Assembly (NCBI GenBank): GCA_023511795.1
Contig: JAIMAU010000003.1
Location: forward strand, 124,001-188,000
DNA: 64,000 nt
Direction of reading: 5' to 3'
DNA from: Armatimonadota bacterium
GTDB lineage: Bacteria > Armatimonadota > UBA5829 > DTJY01
The notes beneath the pieces were generated by a model. It saw only the letters and a program-made list of their open reading frames with translations, was not told where the DNA came from and did not search any database. Shown here in pieces: positions 9,311 through 18,557 of the stretch. The position numbers and the translations under genes were made by a program. How positions within the stretch are numbered: the stretch's first letter is position 1; each line of letters begins with the position of its first letter.

Positions 9311-9991
9311 TTAAAGGTACGGCGCCAACCGTCTCCTAATGATTTCACGTGCTCTGAAAAGCCTCACTTTTACCAATTCCACGCTTATCCCCGCTGCGTC
9401 TGCGACCTCTTGATAGCTCAGTCCATGCATATCCCGCAAAACTACAACGGTGCGATATTCGGGCGGGAGCTGTTGTATTGATTCCTGGACTTTCTTCTCA
9501 AGCTCCCGCTTTTCTATAACCTTCGACGGGTCGCCAGCACTGTCCTCGATTTCTGAAAAAACTTGCTCTTCCTCTATGCTCACCGGCTCATCGAGCGAGC
9601 GCCATTCATATCTCTCTCGGCGGTTTATTTCCCGAAATTTATTTTTGCAGCTGTTAACGCTTATCTGGCAAAGCCACGGGAAAACTGCTTCAGCTGGACC
9701 TCGAAACTTTGGATAAGCCCGATACGCCTTGACGAATGTTTCCTGTGTGAGGTCCGAAGCTTCTTCCATATCTCCAACCAAACGGTATATCAGACTAAAA
9801 ACCTTCTTATGATATAATCTCAGCACAGTTTCAAAATCGGGGAGACCTTTGCTAGCTAAAGTATCCTGCTGGGATGAAGGCTCAGGTTCATTGGCTTCTT
9901 GATTATGCCTTAAAAGCGTCAAAAACCTGAACGATTCATCCTGTAATTCCAGCACTGAGGATGCATATAACGGTTTTATTCTCCCTTTCAA
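9311..9991 (-). CDS. ECF (RpoE-like) RNA polymerase sigma factor
   Basis: This 226-residue protein is an extracytoplasmic-function sigma factor. Region 2 lies at about residues 50-115 (LYHKKVFSLIYRLVGDMEEA, LTQETFVKAYRAYPKF) and region 4 at about 160-225 (LPPEYRTVVVLRDMHGLSYQ, then a helix-turn-helix ending VKVRLFRAREIIRRRL). An acidic linker separates them. About 45 residues precede region 2. The annotated start is TTG at 9991 and the true start is uncertain. No anti-sigma gene is adjacent. Its place between tamB and bamA suggests control of envelope genes, by analogy with sigma-E; that is inference. Confidence 0.92.
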   Translation of the reverse strand: MKGRIKPLYASSVLELQDESFRFLTLLRHNQEANEPEPSSQQDTLASKGLPDFETVLRLYHKKVFSLIYRLVGDMEEASDLTQETFVKAYRAYPKFRGPAEAVFPWLCQISVNSCKNKFREINRRERYEWRSLDEPVSIEEEQVFSEIEDSAGDPSKVIEKRELEKKVQESIQQLPPEYRTVVVLRDMHGLSYQEVADAAGISVELVKVRLFRAREIIRRRLAPYL

Positions 9992-10041
9992 CCCTCTTAG
10001 AATAACTGTTTCTCCTTACCGATGAATTATCCTCTTTGTTA

Positions 10042-13000
10042 TCAGAACTTCATCTTTCCTTCTATGGTGATTTCAGACTGCTTGCGCTCGTTTGTTGACA
10101 ACCCCAATTCAACGCCTTTCGGCAGCCGATAAGAAAGTTTAAATTGGTATTGGCTATCGGCATAATCAGGCCTCGCGCCCAAAGTAGACGAGTAGTTTAG
10201 GTAAAGACCATCCAGAAGTTGTTCGCTAATGCTAAGTTGCAGTGGCTCTTTATAACCCATTTCAAGCGTAAATTCCTCAAACCCTAAAGCCTCGCCAACG
10301 ACGTCGCCAATAGAGCCCAATACTGTTGGCATCATTGCCGCCGAGAATAATCCTGACAGCTGCTCACCTATGTTCCGCCGCTGACCATCGCCAAAAATCT
10401 GCTCTATGCTCTGTTGTCCCGTGACCATTGCAAGTATTCTCTGTTCCGATAAATCCGGCGGTGATGCAGTAAATCTCGGCTGAAGATTGTCCCACGGGCC
10501 ACTTACTTCCATAGTTACCGTATATCGCTTTCGTCTGCCAAGCCCTGTTAGTGCCATCAGCCGCGTTTGTGCTCGTACATCAATCATAACACTCGGGGGC
10601 TCACTAGGATGAATCCGCAATCTCATAGTGCTGCCAGGCAGAATTTTAAACGTATGCATAGGGAACATAATAATTCCATCTGTGAGGTTGGCCTGACCAT
10701 CGACTGATGGCTTTGACAACGAACCAGCAATGTTTAAGCGGCCCACAAGTGGCGTTTTTACACGGCTACTCCTAAGCTCAACACTCTTCGATATATCGAC
10801 CACAACGGAGAATGTAGGATCAACTGATTGCTTCCTTTTGCCCTTTGATTTTTCCGCCTTCCCGGCAATATCAATTGAGCCGTCTTTAACAGCTATGTCG
10901 CCAGCTACAAGCGGTTTTCGCCAATCACCCATTATTTTTAGCGTCGAATCAAGCCTGCATCGAATGCTTTCTCCATATTCATTGGATAAGTTTTTCTCAG
11001 ATAAACCTAGCGAGCTTGTATGCACAAGCAAATCAAGCGTAGGATTGAGCTCAGTAAATTTAATGCTTCCACCAATATCAAAGCCTCCGCCTTTGGCAGA
11101 AATGCCAGTACATTTTTCGATAATAAGCTCATCGCCTTTTAAAACACAATGCATATCAATGTCTTGAAAAGAAGTATCTAGCTGTGAAAACCGAATTGTT
11201 CCCTTTGTCCAAGTCAAATCGCCCTGGAGAGTAGGTGTTTTTAGTTTACCTCCACCTGCAGGTACATTGATAAGCACTGACCCAGCAAGAATTCCTCCCA
11301 TGCTATTCTTTGCGATGGAACTCACAAAGCCGGGTAGGAGATCAAGTCCTGCATTATCAAAAACCAATTTGAGAGAGAGTGCATTATCCTCCAGAATGCT
11401 CAGCGGTCGCCAGCTTACCGGGATAAAACCGGATGCCGTAACTTCCTTTTGATCAAGAACAAGGGTTAGCTCGTCTATGTTAACTTGTTGTGCTGGCATA
11501 TTGTGTTCCCCTGTTGACAAACGAAGCCTCAATTGGTCAAATTTCGCATTTCCAATTATGGGATTTATGATATCCACAGACGCCTGCCCTACCGGTTGAG
11601 AGGTAGTTCCACCTGCAACTATTGTTACGTCTGCGGTGCCTGAAATGTTATGCGGAAGTTTAAGCCAATGGGAGAGGTCGGTCAAATTCAAACCGTGTGC
11701 ATCAAGGTTAAGATGCAGTGAGTCAGCTGGTCCAACACTTGCTTTGCCGGAGATAACGGCCTCGTCGCTAACTGCTTCAAACTCGTTAACAGCTACTATG
11801 TTATCAGTGCATGACCCCTTAAGGTATACAGCATGAATTTGTCCTGCTTCGGCCTTGGGGTTTGAATTTGAAAATGTACCCTCACAATGCAAGTTTGGCT
11901 TAAGGCCTCCAACAAGTTTTAGATTCCCCTCTACCCGCCCTGTAACGAGGCCTGGCGTGTTGCTCGAGAACTTGTATATTAGTTGGTTTATTCTTCCTTT
12001 GGGGTCATAGATAGCAAGATTTCTTTTGGTTATTGAAAGAAATTTCGAAAAAGGTATATCTTCTATAACCGCATCCACTTGCAGTGAGCCCTCATCACGC
12101 CGGTATTCTAGGACTGGGAATTTGACTGACGAGTTGGCGTCGGTTAGCATTAGGTTGGTTGCCGATAACTTGCCTTCTGATATTTTCACATTGCCCGCGA
12201 ACTGCTTAAAGGGCTCGCCGTCTATTTTAATGTCGCTCCCGTTCAAGGCCAGGTCAAGCCAAGGTTGCTCAATTGTCCCATTAGCAGTACCTTGGAAGTT
12301 CACTAAACCAGAAACACTTGGATACTTACTGGATGACTTAATGATATCAGCTAGCTGAAAACCTTCGCCACTAAATGTAGCTCTAATGCCCCCATTGCTT
12401 GTATAACTTGCGTCTGCTTTTAGCGAAGCCTTGCCCGAATGGATACTGACTTCTTTAAGCGCAAGTGTATCGCCGGCGTAATATATTTTTGCACGTGCCA
12501 AATCAAGAATATGGTTATGAATCCGCCCATTCTCAATCCATACGTCCCCGGCAAATGCTGGCGCAGAGCCAAGGATTGTAATAGAAACATCAGCAGAAAG
12601 TAGACCGCTCACCTCGCCCAATTTACTTGAAGGATGCACCAGTTGCCGAATGTCTAATGAGTCAGCCTTTGCTATGAGATTTAATGACCGCGTTCTTTCT
12701 AAGGGCTGAACTACCGAGCCAGAAATAGTTATCCTTCCTGGCCATTGATGAATCACTAAGTCATGCAAGCTCAATAGGTAGCGCCCAGCAGTTACTTGGG
12801 CTTCCATGCGTTCGGCCTGATAGCCAGACACCGCCACTGGTTGTGCAACTACCCTGCCTTCATACAATGGGTTTTCCACCGTGCCGGTGAGCCTGCCCAT
12901 GAGATACATTCGCCCCACAGTTGGCTTCCGCCAGTACTTTCGTCCAAATTTGGCAAGGTCTATGTCAGCAGATGAAACACTAAGGTTGAGCGTGCCGTCC

Positions 13001-14568
13001 CCCCCTATCTTTCCAGAAACGCTCACAAGTCCACCCATAACGCGAGCGCTGACCTCGTTAATCTCAAATTGACCATTCTTATACCTAATTGAAGCAGCCC
13101 CATCGTCAAAATGGAAGCCTCGGAAGCTCCCAGAACCAAGAGAACCTTGATAGTCAATCTGAACAAAATCGGAAGTCCAATGTGCTTTAAAGTGGCCATT
13201 AGATGAGGCCGCCAATCCACGGTCTTGGATCGATGGGATTTGTGCTAGCTCAACACCTGTTGCCTTGCCTACCAAGCTAACTGATGGCTTACTGGAGGTA
13301 TAGATATGCCCTCGAGCAATCAACTTTCCCCCATATGCCTTGCCCTCTGCCTTGGCAAGGTTAATGTGTCCGCCCTTGTAAACCCCAATCACATGAAAAT
13401 CGGTGGCGCGCCACTGCCTGTAACCTAAATATGGGGTGTTTACTTCAAAGCTTATTTCAGGATTACGAGCGGGTCCAATTGCAACCAAATGGCAAATGCC
13501 ACTAGAAGGGATGTTGAATTTGGAGAGCATATTAGAGTTTTTCAAGAAATGCGAGAATTCTCGGAGATTGGCACAATCTGAGCGAAAATCGAGAGAAAGT
13601 CTAGGATGCTTGAAGCCAATCACACTGCCGAAAACGGCAAAACGCGTAGCCCCAATTCTAGAGTTCAAATCCATATCAACTGTGTCATTTTCAATTAAGA
13701 GCCTGCCGTTTATTTTTTCTATAGATTTTTTGATTTTTGAAAAATTGACTTTTCCATCTTTGAGGTCCAGCACTACTTGATAGTTCAGTGGTTGGTCTTT
13801 CTTCCGATTGAGAAATAAAAAAGCATTAACCGAACCTGAAAGAACCTTCATGAATTTCAGGCGTTTTGGATAAGAAGACCAAAATTTTGCATTTAAGTTC
13901 ACGGCATCAAGCTCGGCTTTGAATGAACGATTGCCTAAATCATACTTGCCCTCCAGGTGTATCTTTCCAGCGCGGTCGCCTTCGCCAACAGCAGAAGCGA
14001 CAAATGCAGCCACCGGATGGTTCGAAAAATCAACGACTGCATTGATGGAGCGGAGCTTATTCACATAAGCTACATTTGGATCGTGTGCTAGGTCTTGGAT
14101 GGTTAGGCGACCTGATTGCACTTTTATTATTCCCTCAAATGGAGCAGTCGGCTTGGTAGGTTTCAAGAGATTCGCAATATTCCAGCGCCCGTCTTTTCCT
14201 CGCCGCAAATATAAGCGTGGGGATATAACATGGACAGACTGAATGCTTTTTATGGGGTTAACTCGGCGGAAAGCAAAATCCAAGAGCCTGAATTTAAAAA
14301 TTACGCGGCTCGCACTTAGGATGGGCAGGCTATCCTCTGGACCAAGGATTTTCACGTCCTCTAGAAGTATCTTGCCAGTCGGAGAGACATGGAAACTACC
14401 GATAGTTACCCTTGCATTTATATGCTGTGAAGCAATGGCAACAACTGCCTGTCTGACAATCTCCGAGGCAAAATATGGGCGGCTTACGAAAAATGCCGCA
14501 AAAACTGCGGCCATCAGAATAACCGGCGCAATTATTACTAATAAGCTGATACGTTTAATCCTGCCCAT
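10042..14568 (-). CDS. tamB: TamB-family (AsmA-like) translocation and assembly module protein
   Basis: TamB/AsmA-like proteins are very long periplasmic beta-taco proteins, anchored in the inner membrane, that move phospholipids or help outer-membrane protein insertion. The 1508 residues start with a single membrane anchor (residues about 8-28), continue as amphipathic beta repeats, and end with the DUF490/TamB domain: VSGPWDNLQPRFTASPPDLS, EQRILAMVTGQQ, and a barrel-like C-terminus (LYLNYSSTLGARP, YRLPKGVELGLS). There is no TamA here other than BamA, which fits the idea that BamA serves as partner in non-proteobacteria. No strong SD is visible at the start. Confidence 0.93.
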   Translation of the reverse strand: MGRIKRISLLVIIAPVILMAAVFAAFFVSRPYFASEIVRQAVVAIASQHINARVTIGSFHVSPTGKILLEDVKILGPEDSLPILSASRVIFKFRLLDFAFRRVNPIKSIQSVHVISPRLYLRRGKDGRWNIANLLKPTKPTAPFEGIIKVQSGRLTIQDLAHDPNVAYVNKLRSINAVVDFSNHPVAAFVASAVGEGDRAGKIHLEGKYDLGNRSFKAELDAVNLNAKFWSSYPKRLKFMKVLSGSVNAFLFLNRKKDQPLNYQVVLDLKDGKVNFSKIKKSIEKINGRLLIENDTVDMDLNSRIGATRFAVFGSVIGFKHPRLSLDFRSDCANLREFSHFLKNSNMLSKFNIPSSGICHLVAIGPARNPEISFEVNTPYLGYRQWRATDFHVIGVYKGGHINLAKAEGKAYGGKLIARGHIYTSSKPSVSLVGKATGVELAQIPSIQDRGLAASSNGHFKAHWTSDFVQIDYQGSLGSGSFRGFHFDDGAASIRYKNGQFEINEVSARVMGGLVSVSGKIGGDGTLNLSVSSADIDLAKFGRKYWRKPTVGRMYLMGRLTGTVENPLYEGRVVAQPVAVSGYQAERMEAQVTAGRYLLSLHDLVIHQWPGRITISGSVVQPLERTRSLNLIAKADSLDIRQLVHPSSKLGEVSGLLSADVSITILGSAPAFAGDVWIENGRIHNHILDLARAKIYYAGDTLALKEVSIHSGKASLKADASYTSNGGIRATFSGEGFQLADIIKSSSKYPSVSGLVNFQGTANGTIEQPWLDLALNGSDIKIDGEPFKQFAGNVKISEGKLSATNLMLTDANSSVKFPVLEYRRDEGSLQVDAVIEDIPFSKFLSITKRNLAIYDPKGRINQLIYKFSSNTPGLVTGRVEGNLKLVGGLKPNLHCEGTFSNSNPKAEAGQIHAVYLKGSCTDNIVAVNEFEAVSDEAVISGKASVGPADSLHLNLDAHGLNLTDLSHWLKLPHNISGTADVTIVAGGTTSQPVGQASVDIINPIIGNAKFDQLRLRLSTGEHNMPAQQVNIDELTLVLDQKEVTASGFIPVSWRPLSILEDNALSLKLVFDNAGLDLLPGFVSSIAKNSMGGILAGSVLINVPAGGGKLKTPTLQGDLTWTKGTIRFSQLDTSFQDIDMHCVLKGDELIIEKCTGISAKGGGFDIGGSIKFTELNPTLDLLVHTSSLGLSEKNLSNEYGESIRCRLDSTLKIMGDWRKPLVAGDIAVKDGSIDIAGKAEKSKGKRKQSVDPTFSVVVDISKSVELRSSRVKTPLVGRLNIAGSLSKPSVDGQANLTDGIIMFPMHTFKILPGSTMRLRIHPSEPPSVMIDVRAQTRLMALTGLGRRKRYTVTMEVSGPWDNLQPRFTASPPDLSEQRILAMVTGQQSIEQIFGDGQRRNIGEQLSGLFSAAMMPTVLGSIGDVVGEALGFEEFTLEMGYKEPLQLSISEQLLDGLYLNYSSTLGARPDYADSQYQFKLSYRLPKGVELGLSTNERKQSEITIEGKMKF

Positions 14569-14650
14569 GAACTCGAAAAGCTATCCTTTATTTAAGCACC
14601 TAATCAACCTCTCGGCATCGCGAGAGGTTATGACTGGCGACTGCTTTCAC

Positions 14651-15511
14651 TTAGCATGTAGCATGCGAGAAAAGGTCCGCAGCATGGTAGGAACTTCGAA
14701 CAAACGGCCCTGCGGCGACATACCGGAAGCCCATGCTTTCTCCGATTGCTTTATATTCCTCAAATTTCGCAGGATGGACGTATTCTACAACCGGAAGATT
14801 TTTCTTCGATGGCCTGAGATACTGACCAATGGTCACAAAGTCACAACCTACGTCACGAAGGTCTTTAAGCAAATCAATGATCTCAGCTTCCGATTCCCCA
14901 AGGCCTACCATAAAGCCGGATTTCTTATATATAGACGAACTGAACTTCCCAGCGGTTTCAAGAAGTTTAAGCGACCGCTTGTAATCTGCCTGAGGACGAA
15001 CAGTAGGATACAAACGCGGAACAGTTTCGACATTGTGATTAATCACGAGTGGGCCTGCATCAAGCACATGAGCCAATGCTTCTTCATCGCCCTTAAAATC
15101 AGGTATGAGCACCTCGACTTTCGCCCGTGGGACGGCTGACTTGATTTGCCGGATGGTTTCAGCAAAATGCGAAGCACCTCCGTCTCTCAAGTCGTCGCGC
15201 GTAACCGAAGTAACAACTACATATGCCAATCCCAGGCCTGCCGCTGCTTTTGCAATTCGTTTTGGCTCATCTGGGTCTACAAGACTTGGCACACCGCTTT
15301 GTACGCCGCAAAACCCACAATTTCGCGTGCAGATATTGCCAAGAATCATAAATGTCGCTGTGCGCCTTGTAAAACAATCACCAATATTTGGGCAACCCGC
15401 ACTTTGGCAAACTGTATGAATGCCAAGGGATTTCAGGTACTCGACCATATCCTCAAAAACACCCATATCTGGTGATCTTACGGTGAGCCATTCAGGAAGC
15501 CCACTGCTCAT
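14651..15511 (-). CDS. lipA: lipoyl synthase LipA
   Basis: LipA is a radical SAM enzyme that inserts two sulfurs into protein-bound octanoyl groups. From the start at 15511 (MSSGLPEWL, chosen because GAGGAG lies 7 nt upstream; the ATG at 15517 is too close to it) the protein has 286 residues. The auxiliary cluster cysteines are C35, C40 and C46 (CQSAGCPNIGDC) and the radical SAM cysteines C61, C65 and C68 (CTRNCGFC). The C-terminal RSSY segment holds the serine that ligates the auxiliary cluster. It overlaps lipB by 20 nt. Confidence 0.97.
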   Translation of the reverse strand: MSSGLPEWLTVRSPDMGVFEDMVEYLKSLGIHTVCQSAGCPNIGDCFTRRTATFMILGNICTRNCGFCGVQSGVPSLVDPDEPKRIAKAAAGLGLAYVVVTSVTRDDLRDGGASHFAETIRQIKSAVPRAKVEVLIPDFKGDEEALAHVLDAGPLVINHNVETVPRLYPTVRPQADYKRSLKLLETAGKFSSSIYKKSGFMVGLGESEAEIIDLLKDLRDVGCDFVTIGQYLRPSKKNLPVVEYVHPAKFEEYKAIGESMGFRYVAAGPFVRSSYHAADLFSHATC

Positions 15512-16205
15512 ATTCATGCTCCTCAGCTGCAATTCTATCAAATAGCGTTTTTTTATCTATCTGCACAGGCTTTATACCAAAAACTTGTGCAAACCTACTC
15601 ACAATAACATCTTTCACTGATTGCATGCTTATAGGTTTACCGAGCAAACGTTCGATAGACGTTACCCTTCGGCCGACGAGCCCACAAGGATGAAGCAGAG
15701 CCCAATGGTCAAAGTTAGGATTTACATTTAAAGCAAAACCATGGTAGCTAACCCATCTACGAACTGCAATCCCTATCGAGCATATTTTTTCATCGCCGAC
15801 CCACACGCCGGTATATCCGGGAACAGCTTGCGAAGAAATGCCAAAATCCGAAAGACAATCCATAACCGAGCGTTCAATATTGCGAAGAAATAAGTGAACA
15901 TCCTTGCCATGTTGTCCTAAACTAAAGATCGGATAGCCGACAAGTTGGCCAGGACCATGGTAGGTAGCGTCGCCTCCACGGTCGGTATAAAATATCTCGA
16001 TTCCAGCTTCTTTGATTTTTTCTATCGGAACAAGAAGGCTTTCTTCCCCGCCTGATCTTCCGAATGTGATAACGGGCTCATGTTCCAGCAAGAGAAGCGT
16101 ATCTTCTATCAAGCCTTCAGCCCTGAGTTTGGCAAGCTTGTACTGTATTGATAAACATGGAGAATAGCCAATCTGACCGAGATCTACGCACCATAATTCA
16201 GACAT
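15492..16205 (-). CDS. lipB: octanoyl-[ACP]:protein N-octanoyltransferase LipB
   Basis: LipB moves octanoate from ACP onto lipoyl domains, giving LipA its substrate. I favour the start at 16205 (MSELWCVDLG), which puts GAGG 8 nt upstream; an ATG at 16211 is nearly on top of the SD. The protein of 237 residues shows the substrate-pocket motif DRGGDATYHGPGQLVGYPI, the Lys of GDEKICSIGIAVRRW and the Cys of LHPCGLVGRRVTSIERLLG, the two residues of the catalytic dyad. The pair lipB-lipA serves lipoyl-dependent complexes such as the 2-oxoacid dehydrogenase whose E1 lies at 52273. Confidence 0.96.
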   Translation of the reverse strand: MSELWCVDLGQIGYSPCLSIQYKLAKLRAEGLIEDTLLLLEHEPVITFGRSGGEESLLVPIEKIKEAGIEIFYTDRGGDATYHGPGQLVGYPIFSLGQHGKDVHLFLRNIERSVMDCLSDFGISSQAVPGYTGVWVGDEKICSIGIAVRRWVSYHGFALNVNPNFDHWALLHPCGLVGRRVTSIERLLGKPISMQSVKDVIVSRFAQVFGIKPVQIDKKTLFDRIAAEEHEYEQWAS

Positions 16206-16350
16206 TTGCATTGCCTCGCAGGTTCTTCTCCCATCTTACGACCAGTATAGGCTAGGGCCAGTATGTGCGTCAAGGAAAACCAAGATTAGAGAAAAAGATG
16301 TTAGGGGAGCACGGAGAATGATGGCAGAGGGTAATCATTAATTACCTTAT

Positions 16351-16443
16351 CTAGAAAAAGTAACCAGCAACAAAATAAATGGCTACAATAATTAGCCAAG
16401 TTGCCGCTGCTAGTTCAACTAGGTATTGCTTAAGATTGTTCAT
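16351..16443 (-). CDS. 30-residue single-span membrane micro-ORF coupled to aroB
   Basis: This ORF overlaps the aroB stop codon in an ATGA arrangement (ATG at 16443-16441, aroB TGA at 16442-16440) and ends at a TAG at 16353-16351. It encodes a short polar head (MNNLKQYLVELAAAT) and a hydrophobic helix (WLIIVAIYFVAGYFF), the pattern of a single-pass small membrane protein. The translation is my own reading of the sequence. It occupies nearly half of the 234-bp gap between aroB and lipB. I do not recognise a family. The coupled start and clean membrane segment support it; the short length keeps it uncertain. Confidence 0.5.
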   Translation of the reverse strand: MNNLKQYLVELAAATWLIIVAIYFVAGYFF

Positions 16444-17594
16444 TTTTTTCTTAAACTCGAGCACTCAGCAGAAAGCCTCTTTTGTTCTTCGAGTGCATCC
16501 ATCAATACTTTTGGCGTTACCTCATCCGAGACAAAAGCAGATCCAATGCCTTTGATAAGCACAAATCTTAGTCGCTCTTGGATAACCTTCTTGTCAAGTT
16601 TCATTACCTCTAAAAGATTCAAACTGCTGATTTCATCCTTTGGTTTTATTGGCAAACCTGCTTTTTGAATTACTTTTGAAATCGCCTCAACTACTTGCTT
16701 GTCAATAAGACCCATCTTCGCAGAGATAATAGTTGCCGTAACCATCCCAATAGCGACGGCCTCGCCGTGTCTATATGTCTTATAGCCAGTAATTGCTTCT
16801 AAAGCATGACCGACCGTATGGCCAAAGTTAAGTATTGCTCGCAAGCCGAATTCACGCTCATCTTGCTCGACAACACGAGCTTTGATCTGGCACGAACCAG
16901 CTACCGCGCGCATAATTGACTCTGGCTCCAGACGCTTGATCATAGGCAGTTCAGCTTCGACAAAAGAAAAATAACCACTATCAAGAATTATCCCATGTTT
17001 GATTATTTCGGCCAGGCCAGTGCGGAGCTCTCTTGGCGGAAGGGTAGATAAGGTTGCTGTATCAATGACGACTATTTTCGGTTGGTAGAATGCTCCAACA
17101 AGGTTCTTGCCCCGGGGTAGATCAACGCCAACCTTTCCACCAACGCTAGCATCTACCTGTGCAAGCAGTGAGGTCGGCACCTGAACAAAATCTACGCCTC
17201 GGAGGTATGTTGCGGCTATGAAACCCGCAAGATCTCCAATAACCCCGCCCCCAAGGCCAATAACCATACCAGTGCGGTCAATTCGGCAGTCGAGCAAGCG
17301 GTTATAAACTCTCTGGACAGTGTTTAGGTTCTTATAGCGCTCGCCAGCAGGAATGGCGATTATATGAGACTCAACGCCTGCCCTGCTGAGACTATATGCT
17401 AGGCAATCAGCATATAGGCTGCCAACTTTAGGATTTGTAATGATTGCCGCTTTTTTGCCTTTGCAAACGGAGGCGATTAGCTCTCCAGCCTTATCGAGAA
17501 GACCGTAGGAGATATGTATATCATAGCTCCGTTCGCCTAGCTTAATTTGCAACTTAATCGCATCAGCCATTTCAATCAAAAAATCCTTCGTCAT
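16440..17594 (-). CDS. aroB: 3-dehydroquinate synthase AroB
   Basis: AroB converts DAHP to 3-dehydroquinate, the second step of the shikimate pathway, using NAD and a divalent metal. The 384-residue frame shows IGLGGGVIGDLAGFIAATYL, the substrate region QVPTSLLAQVDASVGGKVGV and the metal-binding segments LAEIIKHGII and NFGHTVGHALE. An in-frame ATG at 17570 (MADAIKLQI) falls 1 nt after the stop of the upstream epimerase gene and is an equally good start; the longer form overlaps that gene by 23 nt. I see no sign that it is one of the valiolone-type sugar phosphate cyclases. Confidence 0.95.
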   Translation of the reverse strand: MTKDFLIEMADAIKLQIKLGERSYDIHISYGLLDKAGELIASVCKGKKAAIITNPKVGSLYADCLAYSLSRAGVESHIIAIPAGERYKNLNTVQRVYNRLLDCRIDRTGMVIGLGGGVIGDLAGFIAATYLRGVDFVQVPTSLLAQVDASVGGKVGVDLPRGKNLVGAFYQPKIVVIDTATLSTLPPRELRTGLAEIIKHGIILDSGYFSFVEAELPMIKRLEPESIMRAVAGSCQIKARVVEQDEREFGLRAILNFGHTVGHALEAITGYKTYRHGEAVAIGMVTATIISAKMGLIDKQVVEAISKVIQKAGLPIKPKDEISSLNLLEVMKLDKKVIQERLRFVLIKGIGSAFVSDEVTPKVLMDALEEQKRLSAECSSLRKK

Positions 17595-18507
17595 TCATCC
17601 ACTTGACTGCCCGTTCCATTGTTTCTTCCGGCGTATATAATGGTTCATATCCCAGTCTAGAAGATATCTTCGAGATATCAGGGCACATGTGTTCGAGGAA
17701 ATGAAAATTTGCACTGATATTGGGCGATATTTCCCTAGCGTATATCTCAGGGCTTACGTACTCGATAGGGATAGTCGTCTTATAAATTTCTTCATAGGTT
17801 TTTACGAACTTCTCCGCCGTCAGAGCATAAGCAGAACCCACATTAAATATCTCAAATGCTGCCGCTCTTCTATTTTCCACAGCGCATAAGAAACCCTGGG
17901 CGACATCTTCTGCATCGCAGGGCCCAATAAGATTTGTGCCTGGAAAAGGCAAGATTACTGGTTCACCGCGCCGATGGGCTTTGTGGACTTCGATTGAGCG
18001 GCCGCCACTGCACTCCAGTGGCACTTTTCCTGGCCCACAAATATTCGGTGGCATTATTGCCGTTACAGGTATGCCATCCTGTCGAGCTACTTCAATGGTG
18101 GCAAGCAACTCGGCATATCGCTGACGATAACCCTCAAACAGACACTCGGTTTGCGCTACTTCCGGAGTTGGCACGACTTTTGGCCGTCCATACATCCAAA
18201 CCGAACCGCAAGCAATCAGATGCTCAACTTTGGTGCTCAGGCAATCGGCATATACTCGCTGAATGTCACCCTGCAAGATGTCAATAACTACCTCGATATG
18301 TTGGTCAGCTAGGAGAGACGCAAAGGTTCCATCTGCCAACATATCCTGATACCGCAAAGTAACAACGAGCGACTTCTCTGCAATTACCGGATCACAAACA
18401 GACGTCCTTCCTGAATGAATAATAACAACCTCATGACCATTTTTCAGGAGCATGCCGCACAAGAACCGCCCGATATGCCCAGTTCCGCCTATTACTGCTA
18501 TCCTCAT
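17572..18507 (-). CDS. NAD-dependent epimerase/dehydratase family protein
   Basis: This is an extended short-chain dehydrogenase with an N-terminal Rossmann motif GGTGHIG (residues about 6-12). The usual YxxxK triad of sugar epimerases is not obvious: YRQRYAELLATIEVA near residue 127 may be the equivalent, with K replaced. The start at 18507 has AAGG 7 nt upstream; a GTG at 18513 is the alternative. It lies between aroC and aroB with short gaps, so it is co-transcribed with aromatic synthesis genes, but I cannot tell its substrate from sequence. About 311 residues. Confidence 0.85.
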   Translation of the reverse strand: MRIAVIGGTGHIGRFLCGMLLKNGHEVVIIHSGRTSVCDPVIAEKSLVVTLRYQDMLADGTFASLLADQHIEVVIDILQGDIQRVYADCLSTKVEHLIACGSVWMYGRPKVVPTPEVAQTECLFEGYRQRYAELLATIEVARQDGIPVTAIMPPNICGPGKVPLECSGGRSIEVHKAHRRGEPVILPFPGTNLIGPCDAEDVAQGFLCAVENRRAAAFEIFNVGSAYALTAEKFVKTYEEIYKTTIPIEYVSPEIYAREISPNISANFHFLEHMCPDISKISSRLGYEPLYTPEETMERAVKWMNDEGFFD

Positions 18508-18557
18508 GAGCACGCCTTGCCGGATTGTGATATCCTACAGCGCAATGATATTAACCT

